DNA from: Pseudomonas mangrovi
Lineage (GTDB): Bacteria > Pseudomonadota > Gammaproteobacteria > Pseudomonadales > Pseudomonadaceae
DNA: 64,000 bases
Reading direction: 5' to 3'
Assembly (NCBI RefSeq): GCF_003052585.1
Contig: NZ_QASN01000007.1
Coordinates: 1-64,000 of the forward strand
Shown here: positions 25,680-33,872 of the stretch, one piece after another
How positions within the stretch are numbered: position 1 is the first letter of the stretch
Layout: the number at the start of each line of letters is the position of its first letter
The notes under the pieces: model-generated
Told to the model about the DNA's origin: nothing
Seen by the model: only the letters and a program-made list of their open reading frames with translations
Databases searched by the model: none
Position numbers and translations under genes: made by a program

Positions 25680-26684
25680 ATGTTCGAACGACTGCGCAGC
25701 AACTACCAACTTTCGGTTCTCACCCTGATGGGGTTGCTGCCGATCCTCACCATCACGCCCTACGGCATCTACCGACTGATCCGCGGGGATCTGACGGTGG
25801 CGGTGCTGGATGCGGTGATCGTGATCTGCTCGCTGCTGGGCGTGGCGCATGCCTGGCGCACCGGCGACACCCGCCGTCCGGGGCTGATCATGTCGCTCAT
25901 GGTCTCGGTCTGCGCGGTGCTGGTGGTGCTCAACCTGAAGACCACCGGGCTGTTCTGGATCTACGTGGTCATCGTGTTCAACTTCTTCGTCGTCAGCCCG
26001 CGCTGGGCGCTGCTGCTCACCGCCGCGACACTCGCCGCCATCGCCCTGCTCGGCCGTGGTACCGAGGTTTTCGCCAACGACTACCAGTTGCTCTCGTTCC
26101 TTTTCACCGCCCTCACCGCCAGCGGGCTGGTGCTGATCTTTGCGCTGCGCGCCCGCACCCAGCAGGATCTTCTCGAACAGCAAGCCAGCCTTGACCCCCT
26201 GACCGGCGTTGGCAATCGCCGTGCTCTGGAGATCGAACTGGCCATCGCCAGCGCCACGCAGAAACGTCACCGCACCCGCTACGGCGTACTGGTGCTCGAT
26301 CTGGATCACTTCAAGCGGGTCAACGACCAGCACGGGCACGCCGCCGGAGACGAGGTCCTGGTCGAGTTCGTCGAGCGGGTGAAGAGCTCGGCGCGCGGCG
26401 AGGATCGCCTGTTCCGTACCGGCGGCGAGGAATTTCTGCTGCTGTTGGCCAACATCGACCTGGATGGCCTGCTCAGTGTCGCCGGCAAACTGCTCGCCCG
26501 TGTCGGCGAAAGGCCATTCGGCAGCGTGGGGGGCGTGACGGTATCGATAGGCGGGACGTTACTCGGCAGCCCGGAGCAATGGCCGACGCAGATCCGTCAC
26601 GCGGACGCCCTGCTCTATCGCGCCAAGCTCGCCGGCCGCGATCGCGCGATGGTCGAGGAACAGGAGCTGGCGCGCCAGGGCTGA
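25680..26684 (+). CDS. Diguanylate cyclase with membrane-embedded N-terminal domain
   Basis: A 334-residue protein. About six transmembrane helices (residues ~10-160) precede a GGDEF domain. The active-site motif is GGEEF (near residue 248), and the RxxD inhibitory site is intact five residues before it (RGED-RLFRT-GGEEF). It should make c-di-GMP and be feedback-inhibited. The entry DPLTGVGNRRALE marks the domain start. The ATG at 25680 has GGGA nine bases upstream; other in-frame starts lie 12 and 39 bases earlier. It is divergent from the Cache hybrid kinase and convergent with brkB (12 bases apart). Confidence 0.9.
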   Translation: MFERLRSNYQLSVLTLMGLLPILTITPYGIYRLIRGDLTVAVLDAVIVICSLLGVAHAWRTGDTRRPGLIMSLMVSVCAVLVVLNLKTTGLFWIYVVIVFNFFVVSPRWALLLTAATLAAIALLGRGTEVFANDYQLLSFLFTALTASGLVLIFALRARTQQDLLEQQASLDPLTGVGNRRALEIELAIASATQKRHRTRYGVLVLDLDHFKRVNDQHGHAAGDEVLVEFVERVKSSARGEDRLFRTGGEEFLLLLANIDLDGLLSVAGKLLARVGERPFGSVGGVTVSIGGTLLGSPEQWPTQIRHADALLYRAKLAGRDRAMVEEQELARQG

Positions 26685-26696
26685 TCCCGGCGTCGG

Positions 26697-27572
26697 TCAG
26701 GAGGGCACCTGGCGCTCGCCCGGGTCCTTGCCGTCACGGGCATGGTGCTCGATCACTGCATTGAGTTCGGCGCCGAGCAACAGCACGGCGGCGGAGATGT
26801 AGAAGTACAGCAGCAGCACTATTACCGCGCCGACGCTGCCATAGGTCGCGTCGTAGTCACTGAAGTTCTGCACGTAGAAGGCGAACCCCAGCGACGCCGC
26901 AATCCACACCGCCACGGCGAGAATCGAGCCGGGAGTGATGAAGCGGAACTCCTGCTCCACATCCGGCGCAAAGTAATACAGCAGCGCCACGGCGAGCATC
27001 ATCATCACTACCACCAACGGCCAGCGCAGCGCGGTCCAGATACCGGTGGAAAGCGACTGCACACCGAACTGGGTCGCCAGCCAGTCGATCAGCAGCGGTC
27101 CGCCGAGCATCAGCGCCGCCGCCACCAGCAGCATCGCGGCGATGCCCACGGTGTACAGCAACGACAGCGGAAAGCGCTTCCAGGCCGGACGAGTCTCGCT
27201 GACGTCGTAGGCACCGTTCATGGCCACCATCAACGAACGCACCCCCGCCGAGGCCGTCCACAGCGCAAAGAGGATGCCGAATGAAAGCAGACCGGCCTGG
27301 CGCTTCTGCAACTCGGCGATCACCTCGTCGACCGTCTCCAGCGCCACCGGCGGCAGGAAGATCGCGGCCTGCTCGCGAATCCAGTCAAAGAACTGCGGCA
27401 GATGCAAAAAGCCCAGCAGAGCAATCAGAAACAGCAGGAAGGGAAACAGTGACAGCAGCATCTGGAAGGCCAGCGCGGCGGCGAAGGTGGGCATCTCATC
27501 GGCGGAGAACTCGGCCAGCGTGCGTTTGACGAGTGTGCCGGTACTCAGCCCGCCCAGATCCAGAATCGCCAT
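26697..27572 (-). CDS. YihY/BrkB family inner-membrane protein
   Basis: A 291-residue protein with six to seven transmembrane helices. It has the family pattern: SADEMPTFAAALAFQMLLSLFPFLLFLIALLG in the first helix pair, RPAWKRFPLSLLYT midway, and FYVQNFSDYDATYGSVGAVIVLLLYFYISA near the end. The family was once misnamed RNase BN; its real function is unknown. The gene faces the diguanylate cyclase tail to tail. Confidence 0.9.
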   Translation of the reverse strand: MAILDLGGLSTGTLVKRTLAEFSADEMPTFAAALAFQMLLSLFPFLLFLIALLGFLHLPQFFDWIREQAAIFLPPVALETVDEVIAELQKRQAGLLSFGILFALWTASAGVRSLMVAMNGAYDVSETRPAWKRFPLSLLYTVGIAAMLLVAAALMLGGPLLIDWLATQFGVQSLSTGIWTALRWPLVVVMMMLAVALLYYFAPDVEQEFRFITPGSILAVAVWIAASLGFAFYVQNFSDYDATYGSVGAVIVLLLYFYISAAVLLLGAELNAVIEHHARDGKDPGERQVPS

Positions 27573-27669
27573 GCCTTCCTCCCCACGTCATCGCGTCCGG
27601 ATGGACGCAGCATGCCGGGTAGACAGGATTCGCCAGTGCAGGGTTCGAAGCAAGTCGCCGAGCGGGGGA

Positions 27670-27696
27670 CGCCGGACCGCATTGCACGGCCCGGCG
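27670..27696 (-). terminator. Hairpin after the TRL-like lipoprotein gene
   Basis: A 10-bp stem with one G-U pair (on the minus strand) and a 7-base loop lies 9 bases beyond the stop at 27705. It has no clear T-run. It is a plausible terminator or mRNA 3' stabiliser. Confidence 0.45.
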
Positions 27697-27704
27697 GAAG
27701 GCAA

Positions 27705-28013
27705 TCAGCTGCCAGTGACGTTGACGCAGGTGCTGCCGAAGAACGGATAGAAGCCCTTGGTGTGATAGTCGGCGGTGGCCACGCTGCTGATACCACCTGC
27801 GGTCTTCGCCGCCTGAATCGATGCATCGCCCTTGTTGATCAGACCGATGATGGTGGTCGCGCAGGCCGAGCCGGACTTGCTGCCCTGCGCGGTAGTTGCA
27901 GTGATCGGACCCTTGACGTCGGTGATCAGGCCCACGCCAACCGGTGACATACCGGTGGCGCAGCCGCTGAGCAGAACGGCAAAACCGGAAGCAAGAAGGA
28001 CTTTCTTGATCAT
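27705..28013 (-). CDS. TRL-like family lipoprotein
   Basis: A 102-residue lipoprotein with signal and lipobox LLSGCA (Cys at residue 18). The mature part contains SACATTIIGLINKGDASIQAAKTAGGI, the conserved pattern of TRL-like proteins, originally noted beside tRNA loci. Two further cysteines are conserved in this type. Function is unknown. AAAAGGAG precedes the ATG. The gene is monocistronic by context. Confidence 0.82.
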   Translation of the reverse strand: MIKKVLLASGFAVLLSGCATGMSPVGVGLITDVKGPITATTAQGSKSGSACATTIIGLINKGDASIQAAKTAGGISSVATADYHTKGFYPFFGSTCVNVTGS

Positions 28014-28261
28014 GGGTGTAACTCCTTTTAACTCGATGGGGTGTTGCGGCAGGCCGGAAAAGCCACGAGAACAACGCTAGGCGCTGCACCGCATTCCCAC
28101 AAGTCGGCGCATGCCGCGATTGAAAAACTGCCAAACACGCCCGCTTTTCGAGCAGCCCATGGCAAGGACGCGGCGCGAAGCCCATCTACCCTGATCCGCA
28201 TTGCGTTAGGCATGTTGCTTGAGACTCAGACTTGAAGCGGGTTCGCCGTACGCGCCGCGCC

Positions 28262-28585
28262 TCAACGCACCCGCTGATAGCGTTCCTGGCCGGAGCCGGG
28301 CTGGTGCTCGATGCGCAGGCCGCCGGGATACTCGGTGCTCTGCCGCAGACCACCGCTGTTGCGCTGCTGATACTGGATCTGCAGGTCTTCCTGACGACTC
28401 GGCAACAGCGGTACCTCGTAGCCACCGATGCGCTCACGCACCTCGCTCTGCGAATGGCCGTAGACGCTACCGGATGCGCCAGGGCTGACATAGCTCTTGG
28501 GAATCACGCGGATTTCCGGGCGCGGTTCCGCAGCGCTGGCGGATACAGCGAGCCCAAGCAGAAGAAGCAATGCGGATCTGTTCAC
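28262..28585 (-). CDS. Small exported hypothetical protein
   Basis: A 107-residue protein with a signal peptide (residues 1-18, ending ASA-AE). The mature part is polar, rich in Gln, Arg, Gly and Tyr, and has no cysteine. It is probably a disordered or beta-strand periplasmic protein. I do not recognise a family. GGAGCAACCC before the ATG supports the start. Confidence 0.65.
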   Translation of the reverse strand: MNRSALLLLLGLAVSASAAEPRPEIRVIPKSYVSPGASGSVYGHSQSEVRERIGGYEVPLLPSRQEDLQIQYQQRNSGGLRQSTEYPGGLRIEHQPGSGQERYQRVR

Positions 28586-28730
28586 GGGTTGCTCCGGGAT
28601 TGACGGCTGGAAAGCACTGACGGTACCTCGTCATGAGGGTTGACCGTCGCCAGGCGGACCCGGTTCACTGCCGGGATTCCGCGGAATGTAACACCAGTGC
28701 AACCCGAACAATGACAACAATGGAGTCGCC

Positions 28731-29231
28731 ATGGCCGGCCTGCTGCGCAACCTGATCACCCTGCTGCTCGCCCTGCCCGGCGTCGGACGGCATCTGAGCA
28801 ACGAAACGCTGAAGATCCGCTTCTGGGCCTCGCCGCTGGACGCCGGCATCCGCAATCTGAAGAGTGACCGCTACCTGCAATTTGCCGAGTGCGCGCAGCT
28901 CGATTTCATCCTGCGCTGCGGCCTGCTCGGCAAGCTGATGCGCCAGGGTCTGAGCTTCGTCAACGGCTCGCAGCTGATCCGTTTTCAGCGCCCGGTACGG
29001 ATGTTCGCGATAGTGGAAGTACGCTCGCGAGTGCTCTGGTTCGACGAGCGCTGGGCCTGGTTCGAACACCAGTTCCACAGCCGCGGCGAACTGTGCGCAA
29101 CGGTACTGGTGAAGATGAAGTTCAAGCAGGGTCGACTGACCGTGCCGCCCGCTACTCTGCTGCACTGCGCAGGCGACAGCCGCCCCGCGCAACTGGACGG
29201 CTGGGATGCAGCGCTGCAGGAGCTGACCTGA
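28731..29231 (+). CDS. Thioesterase-like (hotdog fold) protein
   Basis: A 166-residue protein in the style of the 4-hydroxybenzoyl-CoA thioesterase/THEM group. It has the long N-terminal helix (LLRNLITLLLALPG), DRYLQFAECAQLDFILR, then paired strands IRFQRPVRMFAIVEVRSRVLWFDERWAWFEHQF. The hotdog catalytic Asp lies in this region by family analogy, but I cannot fix it here. The substrate is likely an acyl-CoA. The single hydrophobic N-terminal segment could attach it to the membrane. The nearest downstream feature is a MITE. Confidence 0.78.
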   Translation: MAGLLRNLITLLLALPGVGRHLSNETLKIRFWASPLDAGIRNLKSDRYLQFAECAQLDFILRCGLLGKLMRQGLSFVNGSQLIRFQRPVRMFAIVEVRSRVLWFDERWAWFEHQFHSRGELCATVLVKMKFKQGRLTVPPATLLHCAGDSRPAQLDGWDAALQELT

Positions 29232-29342
29232 CCAGCCACCCGCGGCCGTCGAATGCAGTCTCTGCAACCGGCAACGAACACTGCCCGAGCCAACTGGCCC
29301 AACCGATCGTGGCGATTCTGGCAGCCAGTCCGAACGCCTCGC

Positions 29343-29490
29343 CTAACAGGCTGTTGAAAAACCTTGGCGAGGCAGCCAGCGCAAGGCAAAAACCGGTGGA
29401 AAAGCGCAGTTTACGCGTTGTAAATGAGCATTTTGAGCCGGTTTTTAACGCCGCGATGGCCACGCAGGTTGTTTTTCAACAGCCTGCTAA
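29343..29490. mobile_element. 140-bp MITE with 16-bp perfect terminal inverted repeats and CTAA duplication
   Basis: CAGGCTGTTGAAAAAC (29347-29362) and GTTTTTCAACAGCCTG (29471-29486) are perfect inverted repeats. Directly outside both ends is CTAA (29343-29346 and 29487-29490), a 4-bp duplication matching the YTAR target of IS5-group elements. Inside, smaller inverted pairs (AAAAACCGG/CCGGTTTTT and TTTAC/GTAAA around the centre) make the element nearly self-complementary. There is no coding capacity. It would need a transposase supplied elsewhere in the genome. Confidence 0.85.
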
Positions 29491-30116
29491 CTCGGCTCGC
29501 AGACCGCCAGCAGATGCTCGGCCACCAACTCCACCACCTGCGCGTTGCTCGGCAGCCCCAGGTGGCCATCCTCCACTTCCACGACATCGCAGGACCACCA
29601 GGGCATGACTTCTGCGCGGGAAAGCACGCCGTCGTTGACCTGCCCGGCAAACGCTTGCCGGGTTCGCGAATCACCCCGCGTACCGATGATGCTCAGGGTC
29701 GGTACGGTCGGCGCACCTATGGCTTTCATCTTCGCAGCGGAGGCCAGTAGCGCACCGGAATCACTGGAGAACATCCGGTACAGACGCTGCGAACGACTCC
29801 ATCGCGCCAGCCGCGAATCACGCACCGGGGAGGCGAGCAGAACCAGCTGACAAGGCTGGCGCACGTCGCTGGGTAGACGGTTCAACGCCATGCGCAGCAG
29901 CACTCCACCCAGCGAATGACCGACCAGCACATAGTCGCCGCGCCGCGCCAGGCGGCGCAGGTTCGAGGCGAGCCTGTCGACAATGCCGTCGAGCCGCTCC
30001 AGAGCCGCCAGATAGCCGAAATTCGACGTACGCCAACCCTCGGCGCGCAGGCGGCGCAACAGCGCGCTGCCGCATAGCGGCGAGCGGCCCAACCCGTGGA
30101 CGAAGAGCACCTGCAT
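29487..30116 (-). CDS. Alpha/beta hydrolase (lipase/esterase-like)
   Basis: A ~209-residue hydrolase. The oxyanion region VLFVHGLGRSPLCG is at the N-terminus, the nucleophile elbow GHSLGG follows near residue 70, and a late DGHLGLP supplies the candidate catalytic His. The Asp is probably in SIIGTRGD. There is no signal peptide, so it is cytoplasmic. The ATG at 30116 starts the family-typical MQVLFVHG; a longer upstream frame lacks support. The TAG stop lies within the CTAA target duplication of the MITE, so the insertion ends exactly at the end of this gene. Confidence 0.82.
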   Translation of the reverse strand: MQVLFVHGLGRSPLCGSALLRRLRAEGWRTSNFGYLAALERLDGIVDRLASNLRRLARRGDYVLVGHSLGGVLLRMALNRLPSDVRQPCQLVLLASPVRDSRLARWSRSQRLYRMFSSDSGALLASAAKMKAIGAPTVPTLSIIGTRGDSRTRQAFAGQVNDGVLSRAEVMPWWSCDVVEVEDGHLGLPSNAQVVELVAEHLLAVCEPS

Positions 30117-30187
30117 GACATTTCCCCCGGTAAGGATGCTGATGTGGGGCTTGGAAAGAGTCCGTGCGCGCAGCGGCTGCAACGGCA

Positions 30188-30472
30188 CTAGGCACCCTGC
30201 GCGGCGATCCGATAGCGCAGGTCGATGCCGTCACCACTGCCGTCGCCGACGACCGAGCCGACCACCGGCTCGGCATGCACATCCCGTCCCGGATAGGCCT
30301 CGCGCAGATGCCGCTCCGCCACCTGGCACACATGTTCGAACAGGCCGGTGAACTGCGTGTCGCGTGGAATCACGAAATGCAGCGTCACCTGCAGCGCCCC
30401 GCTGTCCTGTGGCAGATCGGCCAGACCACAGCTGTTCCACTGATCGTTGACGTAGGCTTCTGCACCTTTCAT
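30188..30472 (-). CDS. Small hypothetical protein
   Basis: A 94-residue protein that I do not recognise. It has a beta-strand-rich pattern (ALQVTLHFVIPRDTQFTGLF), no signal peptide and no membrane segment. It is probably soluble. GAGGAGCGAGCG before the ATG is a strong ribosome site, which argues that it is real. It lies just upstream of the alpha/beta hydrolase on the same strand (71 bases), possibly in one transcript. Confidence 0.6.
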   Translation of the reverse strand: MKGAEAYVNDQWNSCGLADLPQDSGALQVTLHFVIPRDTQFTGLFEHVCQVAERHLREAYPGRDVHAEPVVGSVVGDGSGDGIDLRYRIAAQGA

Positions 30473-30803
30473 CGCTCGCTCCTCGCTGTCCGCTTTGCAG
30501 ATCGGACAGGCATCAAGGGCAGAACGCTCAGGGTGAGGCGATGGGCGTCACTGGCAGAGTGCTGATCAGCGCACAGATTGCCGAAGCATGACCTGTGAAC
30601 AGGTCTGAGCCAGCGGCCACGCCGGGGTTGAATCCGGTAACGCGCGGAAGTGGCCCGCCGCGAGACGACCGCCTCCGCAGCACCCGGGAGCAACCTCCGG
30701 GCCGGAAAAGGAGATTTTTAAAGCCAGCGTTATGCAGGCTTGATAGCCTCAACGGCCGAACGGCGCGAAGCGCCAGGTAGATTCAGAACGATGGTGCGAT
30801 AGT
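30473..30803. other. Divergent intergenic region; no gene seen
   Basis: This region separates the small minus-strand gene from the hybrid kinase on the plus strand. It holds a short imperfect palindrome (CCCGGGAG, CAAC, CTCCGGG, 30680-30702) followed by an A/T-rich stretch (AAAAGGAGATTTTTAAAG, 30706-30723). The latter looks like a ribosome site and could serve a short leader, but I find no convincing peptide. Confidence 0.45.
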
Positions 30804-33800
30804 GTGGCGACCCAGAAAGATCTGACTCGCGAAGAGCTGCAGCGGGAGGTAGCGCGCCTCTCGGCCATGCTCATCGATGCCGGAATCGACCCGGCGCGCG
30901 ACGACCTCCCTGCGCTTGACCTCGACGCGGCGCACGCCGCCCGATCCTCCGCCCTCGCCCATGCCGCACTTGGCGGGCCAAGCGCCAGCAACCGCACCGC
31001 CCTCGCCAAAAGCGCCGGCCGCCAGATGGCGGTGTTCGAGAGCGCCATCGAATTCGCCATCATCCTGACCGACCCGGCCGGCATCATCACCGACTGGAAT
31101 TCCGGCGCCGCCCACGTGATGGGCTGGACCGCCGAGGAAGTGCGCGGGCAAGGTGTCGAGCGCTTCTTCACCCCCGCAGACCGTGCCAGCGGCAGGATCG
31201 CAGAGGAGATGCAGTGCGCCTTGCGCAACGGGCGGGTAGCCGATGAGCGCTGGCATCTGCGCAAGGACGGTCAGCAGTTCTGGGCATCCGGCGAGATGAT
31301 GCCGCTGTATGGCGACGACAACGGTCATCTGGGCTTCATGAAGATCCTCCGCGACCGCACCAGCGAGCATCTCGCCGGGCAAGCCCTCGAAGAAGCCAAG
31401 GAACGCTATCGACTCGCCGCCAAAGCGACCAGCGATGCGGTCTGGGACTGGGACCTGCACACCAACCAGGTGCTCTGGAACGAAGCGCTCGAAGACGCCT
31501 ACGGCCACCCGCTGGCGACGCTCGATACCCGCAGCGACTGGTGGCTCGCACAAATCCATCCGGATGATCGCGCACGCATCAGCGCCTCCATCCATGCCGT
31601 GATCGAGGGCAGCGACGCCTCCTGGTCCGATGAATATCGCTTTCGGCGACACGATGGCTCCTACGCCAAGGTACTCGACCGCGGCCACGTGATCCGCACC
31701 CCTACCGGTGAGGCGGTACGCATGATCGGCGCGCTGCTGGACCTGACCCGCACGCACACCGCGGAAACCGCGCTGCGCCGAAGCGAGGAACGTTTCCGCA
31801 CGGTGGTGGCGACCATCGAAGCGGCGTTCGCCATCGCCGAGGTCAAGTTCGACGCCGACGACAACCCGGTCGACTACCGCTTCATCGAGGTGAACCCGGC
31901 ATTCGAGCGCCAGGCTGGCGTCGACCTGCTCGGCAAGTGGGTCACCGAGTACGCGCCGGACCTCGAACCCTTCTGGTTCGAGACCTACGGCCGCGTCGCC
32001 AAGACCGGCGAGCCGGCGAACTTCGAGAACTACGCCAATACCTTCGAGCGCTGGTTCGACACCCGTGCGGTGCGCGTGGGCGACCCGGCTGATCGACAGA
32101 TCGGCATCTTCTTCAGCGATGTCACCGAACGGCGCAACGCCCAGGAACGCCTGCGCGCCAGCGAAGCACTCGCCAGGGAAAACGTCGAGCGCGTGCAGCT
32201 GGCCCTGGCGGCGGGTGCGATCATCGGCACCTGGCACTGGAATCTGCCAAGCGACATCTTCACCTTCGACGAAGCCTTTGCCCGCTCCTTCGGCCTGGAT
32301 CCGGCACTCGGTCGCAACGGTAGCCGACTCGAACAGATCGTCACCAACGTCCATCCCGATGACCGCGACGGTCTCGCCACCGCCATCCAGCAAGTCATCG
32401 CACGTGGCGGCGCCTACGCCCATCAGTATCGGGTGCGCCGCGCCGACGGAAAGTACTACTGGCTCGAGGCCAACGGGCGCGTGGAACTGGCCGAGGATGG
32501 CACCGCCCTGCGCTTTCCCGGCGTGCTCATCGATGTCGAGGAGCGTCGCTCGATCGAGGCCGAACGGGACCGCGCGACGGCGGCGTTGCGCGCGCTCAAC
32601 GACACCCTGGAGCAGCGCGTCGCAGAACGCACCGCCGAGCTGATGCAGACCGAGGAGAAGCTGCGCCAGTCGCAGAAGATGGAGGCCGTCGGCCAGTTGA
32701 CCGGGGGCCTCGCCCACGACTTCAACAACCTGCTGGCGGGCATCTCCGGCGCCCTCGAGCTGATGGGCGCACGACTTGCCCAGGGCCGCGCGCAGGACAT
32801 CGAGAAATACCTGGCCGCTGCGCAGAGTGCAGCCAAGCGCGCCACCGCACTGACGCACCGCCTGCTGGCCTTCTCCCGCCGCCAGACCCTCGACCCGCGT
32901 CCTGCCGACGTCAACCTGCTGATCGCCGGCATGACCGAGCTGATCCAGCGCACGGTCGGGCCGGGCATCGCACTGGAGAGCATCGCCGCAGCAGACCTCT
33001 GGCCGGCGCGCGTCGACACCAGCCAGCTGGAAAATGCGTTGCTCAACCTTGCCATCAATGCCCGCGATGCGATGCCCAACGGCGGGCGCATCACCATGGA
33101 AACCGCCAACCGCACACTGGACGCCCGCCAGGCCCGCCTCTACGAACTGCCTGAAGGCGAGTACCTGACGGTGAGCGTCACCGACACCGGCACCGGGATG
33201 TCGCCAGACGTGATCGCCAACGCCTTCGACCCCTTCTTCACCACCAAGCCACTGGGTCAGGGCACCGGCCTGGGCCTGTCGATGATCTACGGCTTCGCCA
33301 AGCAGTCGGGCGGTCAGGTTCGCCTCACCTCCGAGCTGGGCAAGGGAACCTCGCTGTGCATCTATCTGCCGCGCTATCTGGGGCAAGCACTCAGCGACGA
33401 GGACAGCGCCCAGCACCTGCCGCCGTCGCTCGCGGGCGCCGGCGAGCGAATCCTGGTGGTGGACGACGAGCCAACCGTGCGCATGCTGCTGAGCGAAGTT
33501 CTCAGCGAGCTTGGCTACGCGGTGATCGAAGCCGCCGACAGCCTGTCCGGCCTTGAGGCCCTGCGAAGCGAGGCGCACATCGACCTGCTGATCACCGATG
33601 TGGGCCTGCCAGGCGGCATGAACGGCCGCCAGATGGCAGACGCCGGGCGCGAGATCCGCCCCGAACTGAAGACCCTGTTCATCACCGGCTACGCGGAAAG
33701 CGCCGCCATCGGCGACGGCCAGCTCGGCCCCGGCATGCTGGTGCTGACCAAACCCTTCGCGGTGGATGACCTCAAGGCGCGGGTCCAGGAGCTGATGCTC

Positions 33801-33806
33801 GGTTAA
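30804..33806 (+). CDS. Cytosolic hybrid histidine kinase with four PAS domains and a receiver
   Basis: A 1000-residue protein with no transmembrane segment. An N-terminal ~70 residues of short helix is followed by four PAS/PAC modules: ~75-195 (FAIILTDPAGIITDWNSGAAHVMG), 200-325, 335-450 and 465-590. A coiled linker leads to HisKA (His in GGLAHDFNNLLAG, near residue 635). The HATPase has NLAINARDAMP, DTGTGMS and GQGTGLGLSM. A receiver starts near 883 (ILVVDDEPTVRMLL, Asp in LLITDVGLP, TKPF). GTG 30804 is the only plausible start. The signal is unknown; PAS domains may hold flavin or haem. There is no output domain, and the downstream gene is convergent hsdR. Confidence 0.9.
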   Translation: MATQKDLTREELQREVARLSAMLIDAGIDPARDDLPALDLDAAHAARSSALAHAALGGPSASNRTALAKSAGRQMAVFESAIEFAIILTDPAGIITDWNSGAAHVMGWTAEEVRGQGVERFFTPADRASGRIAEEMQCALRNGRVADERWHLRKDGQQFWASGEMMPLYGDDNGHLGFMKILRDRTSEHLAGQALEEAKERYRLAAKATSDAVWDWDLHTNQVLWNEALEDAYGHPLATLDTRSDWWLAQIHPDDRARISASIHAVIEGSDASWSDEYRFRRHDGSYAKVLDRGHVIRTPTGEAVRMIGALLDLTRTHTAETALRRSEERFRTVVATIEAAFAIAEVKFDADDNPVDYRFIEVNPAFERQAGVDLLGKWVTEYAPDLEPFWFETYGRVAKTGEPANFENYANTFERWFDTRAVRVGDPADRQIGIFFSDVTERRNAQERLRASEALARENVERVQLALAAGAIIGTWHWNLPSDIFTFDEAFARSFGLDPALGRNGSRLEQIVTNVHPDDRDGLATAIQQVIARGGAYAHQYRVRRADGKYYWLEANGRVELAEDGTALRFPGVLIDVEERRSIEAERDRATAALRALNDTLEQRVAERTAELMQTEEKLRQSQKMEAVGQLTGGLAHDFNNLLAGISGALELMGARLAQGRAQDIEKYLAAAQSAAKRATALTHRLLAFSRRQTLDPRPADVNLLIAGMTELIQRTVGPGIALESIAAADLWPARVDTSQLENALLNLAINARDAMPNGGRITMETANRTLDARQARLYELPEGEYLTVSVTDTGTGMSPDVIANAFDPFFTTKPLGQGTGLGLSMIYGFAKQSGGQVRLTSELGKGTSLCIYLPRYLGQALSDEDSAQHLPPSLAGAGERILVVDDEPTVRMLLSEVLSELGYAVIEAADSLSGLEALRSEAHIDLLITDVGLPGGMNGRQMADAGREIRPELKTLFITGYAESAAIGDGQLGPGMLVLTKPFAVDDLKARVQELMLG

Positions 33807-33872
33807 TCATCCCGGACGCTCTCTAGGCCACTGTCACCTGAGAGCTTCCATGCTTTTCAGCCCTTGCGTCAT

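Noticed and set aside
30680..30723. Intrinsic terminator before the hybrid kinase
   Set aside because: The palindrome is imperfect and the T-run (ATTTTTAAAG) is too far from the stem; no gene upstream on the plus strand needs it.
30783..33578. A 931-codon open frame antisense to the four-PAS hybrid kinase
   Set aside because: GC-rich codon-position bias produces long antisense frames. The protein is Gly/Ala/Asp/Val/Gln-rich with no domain pattern, and the sense frame has full kinase motifs.
33807..33872. Possible attachment repeat of the tRNA-Thr 3' end at the left edge of the hsd block
   Set aside because: I compared this short gap with the tRNA 3' sequence and found no matching stretch.
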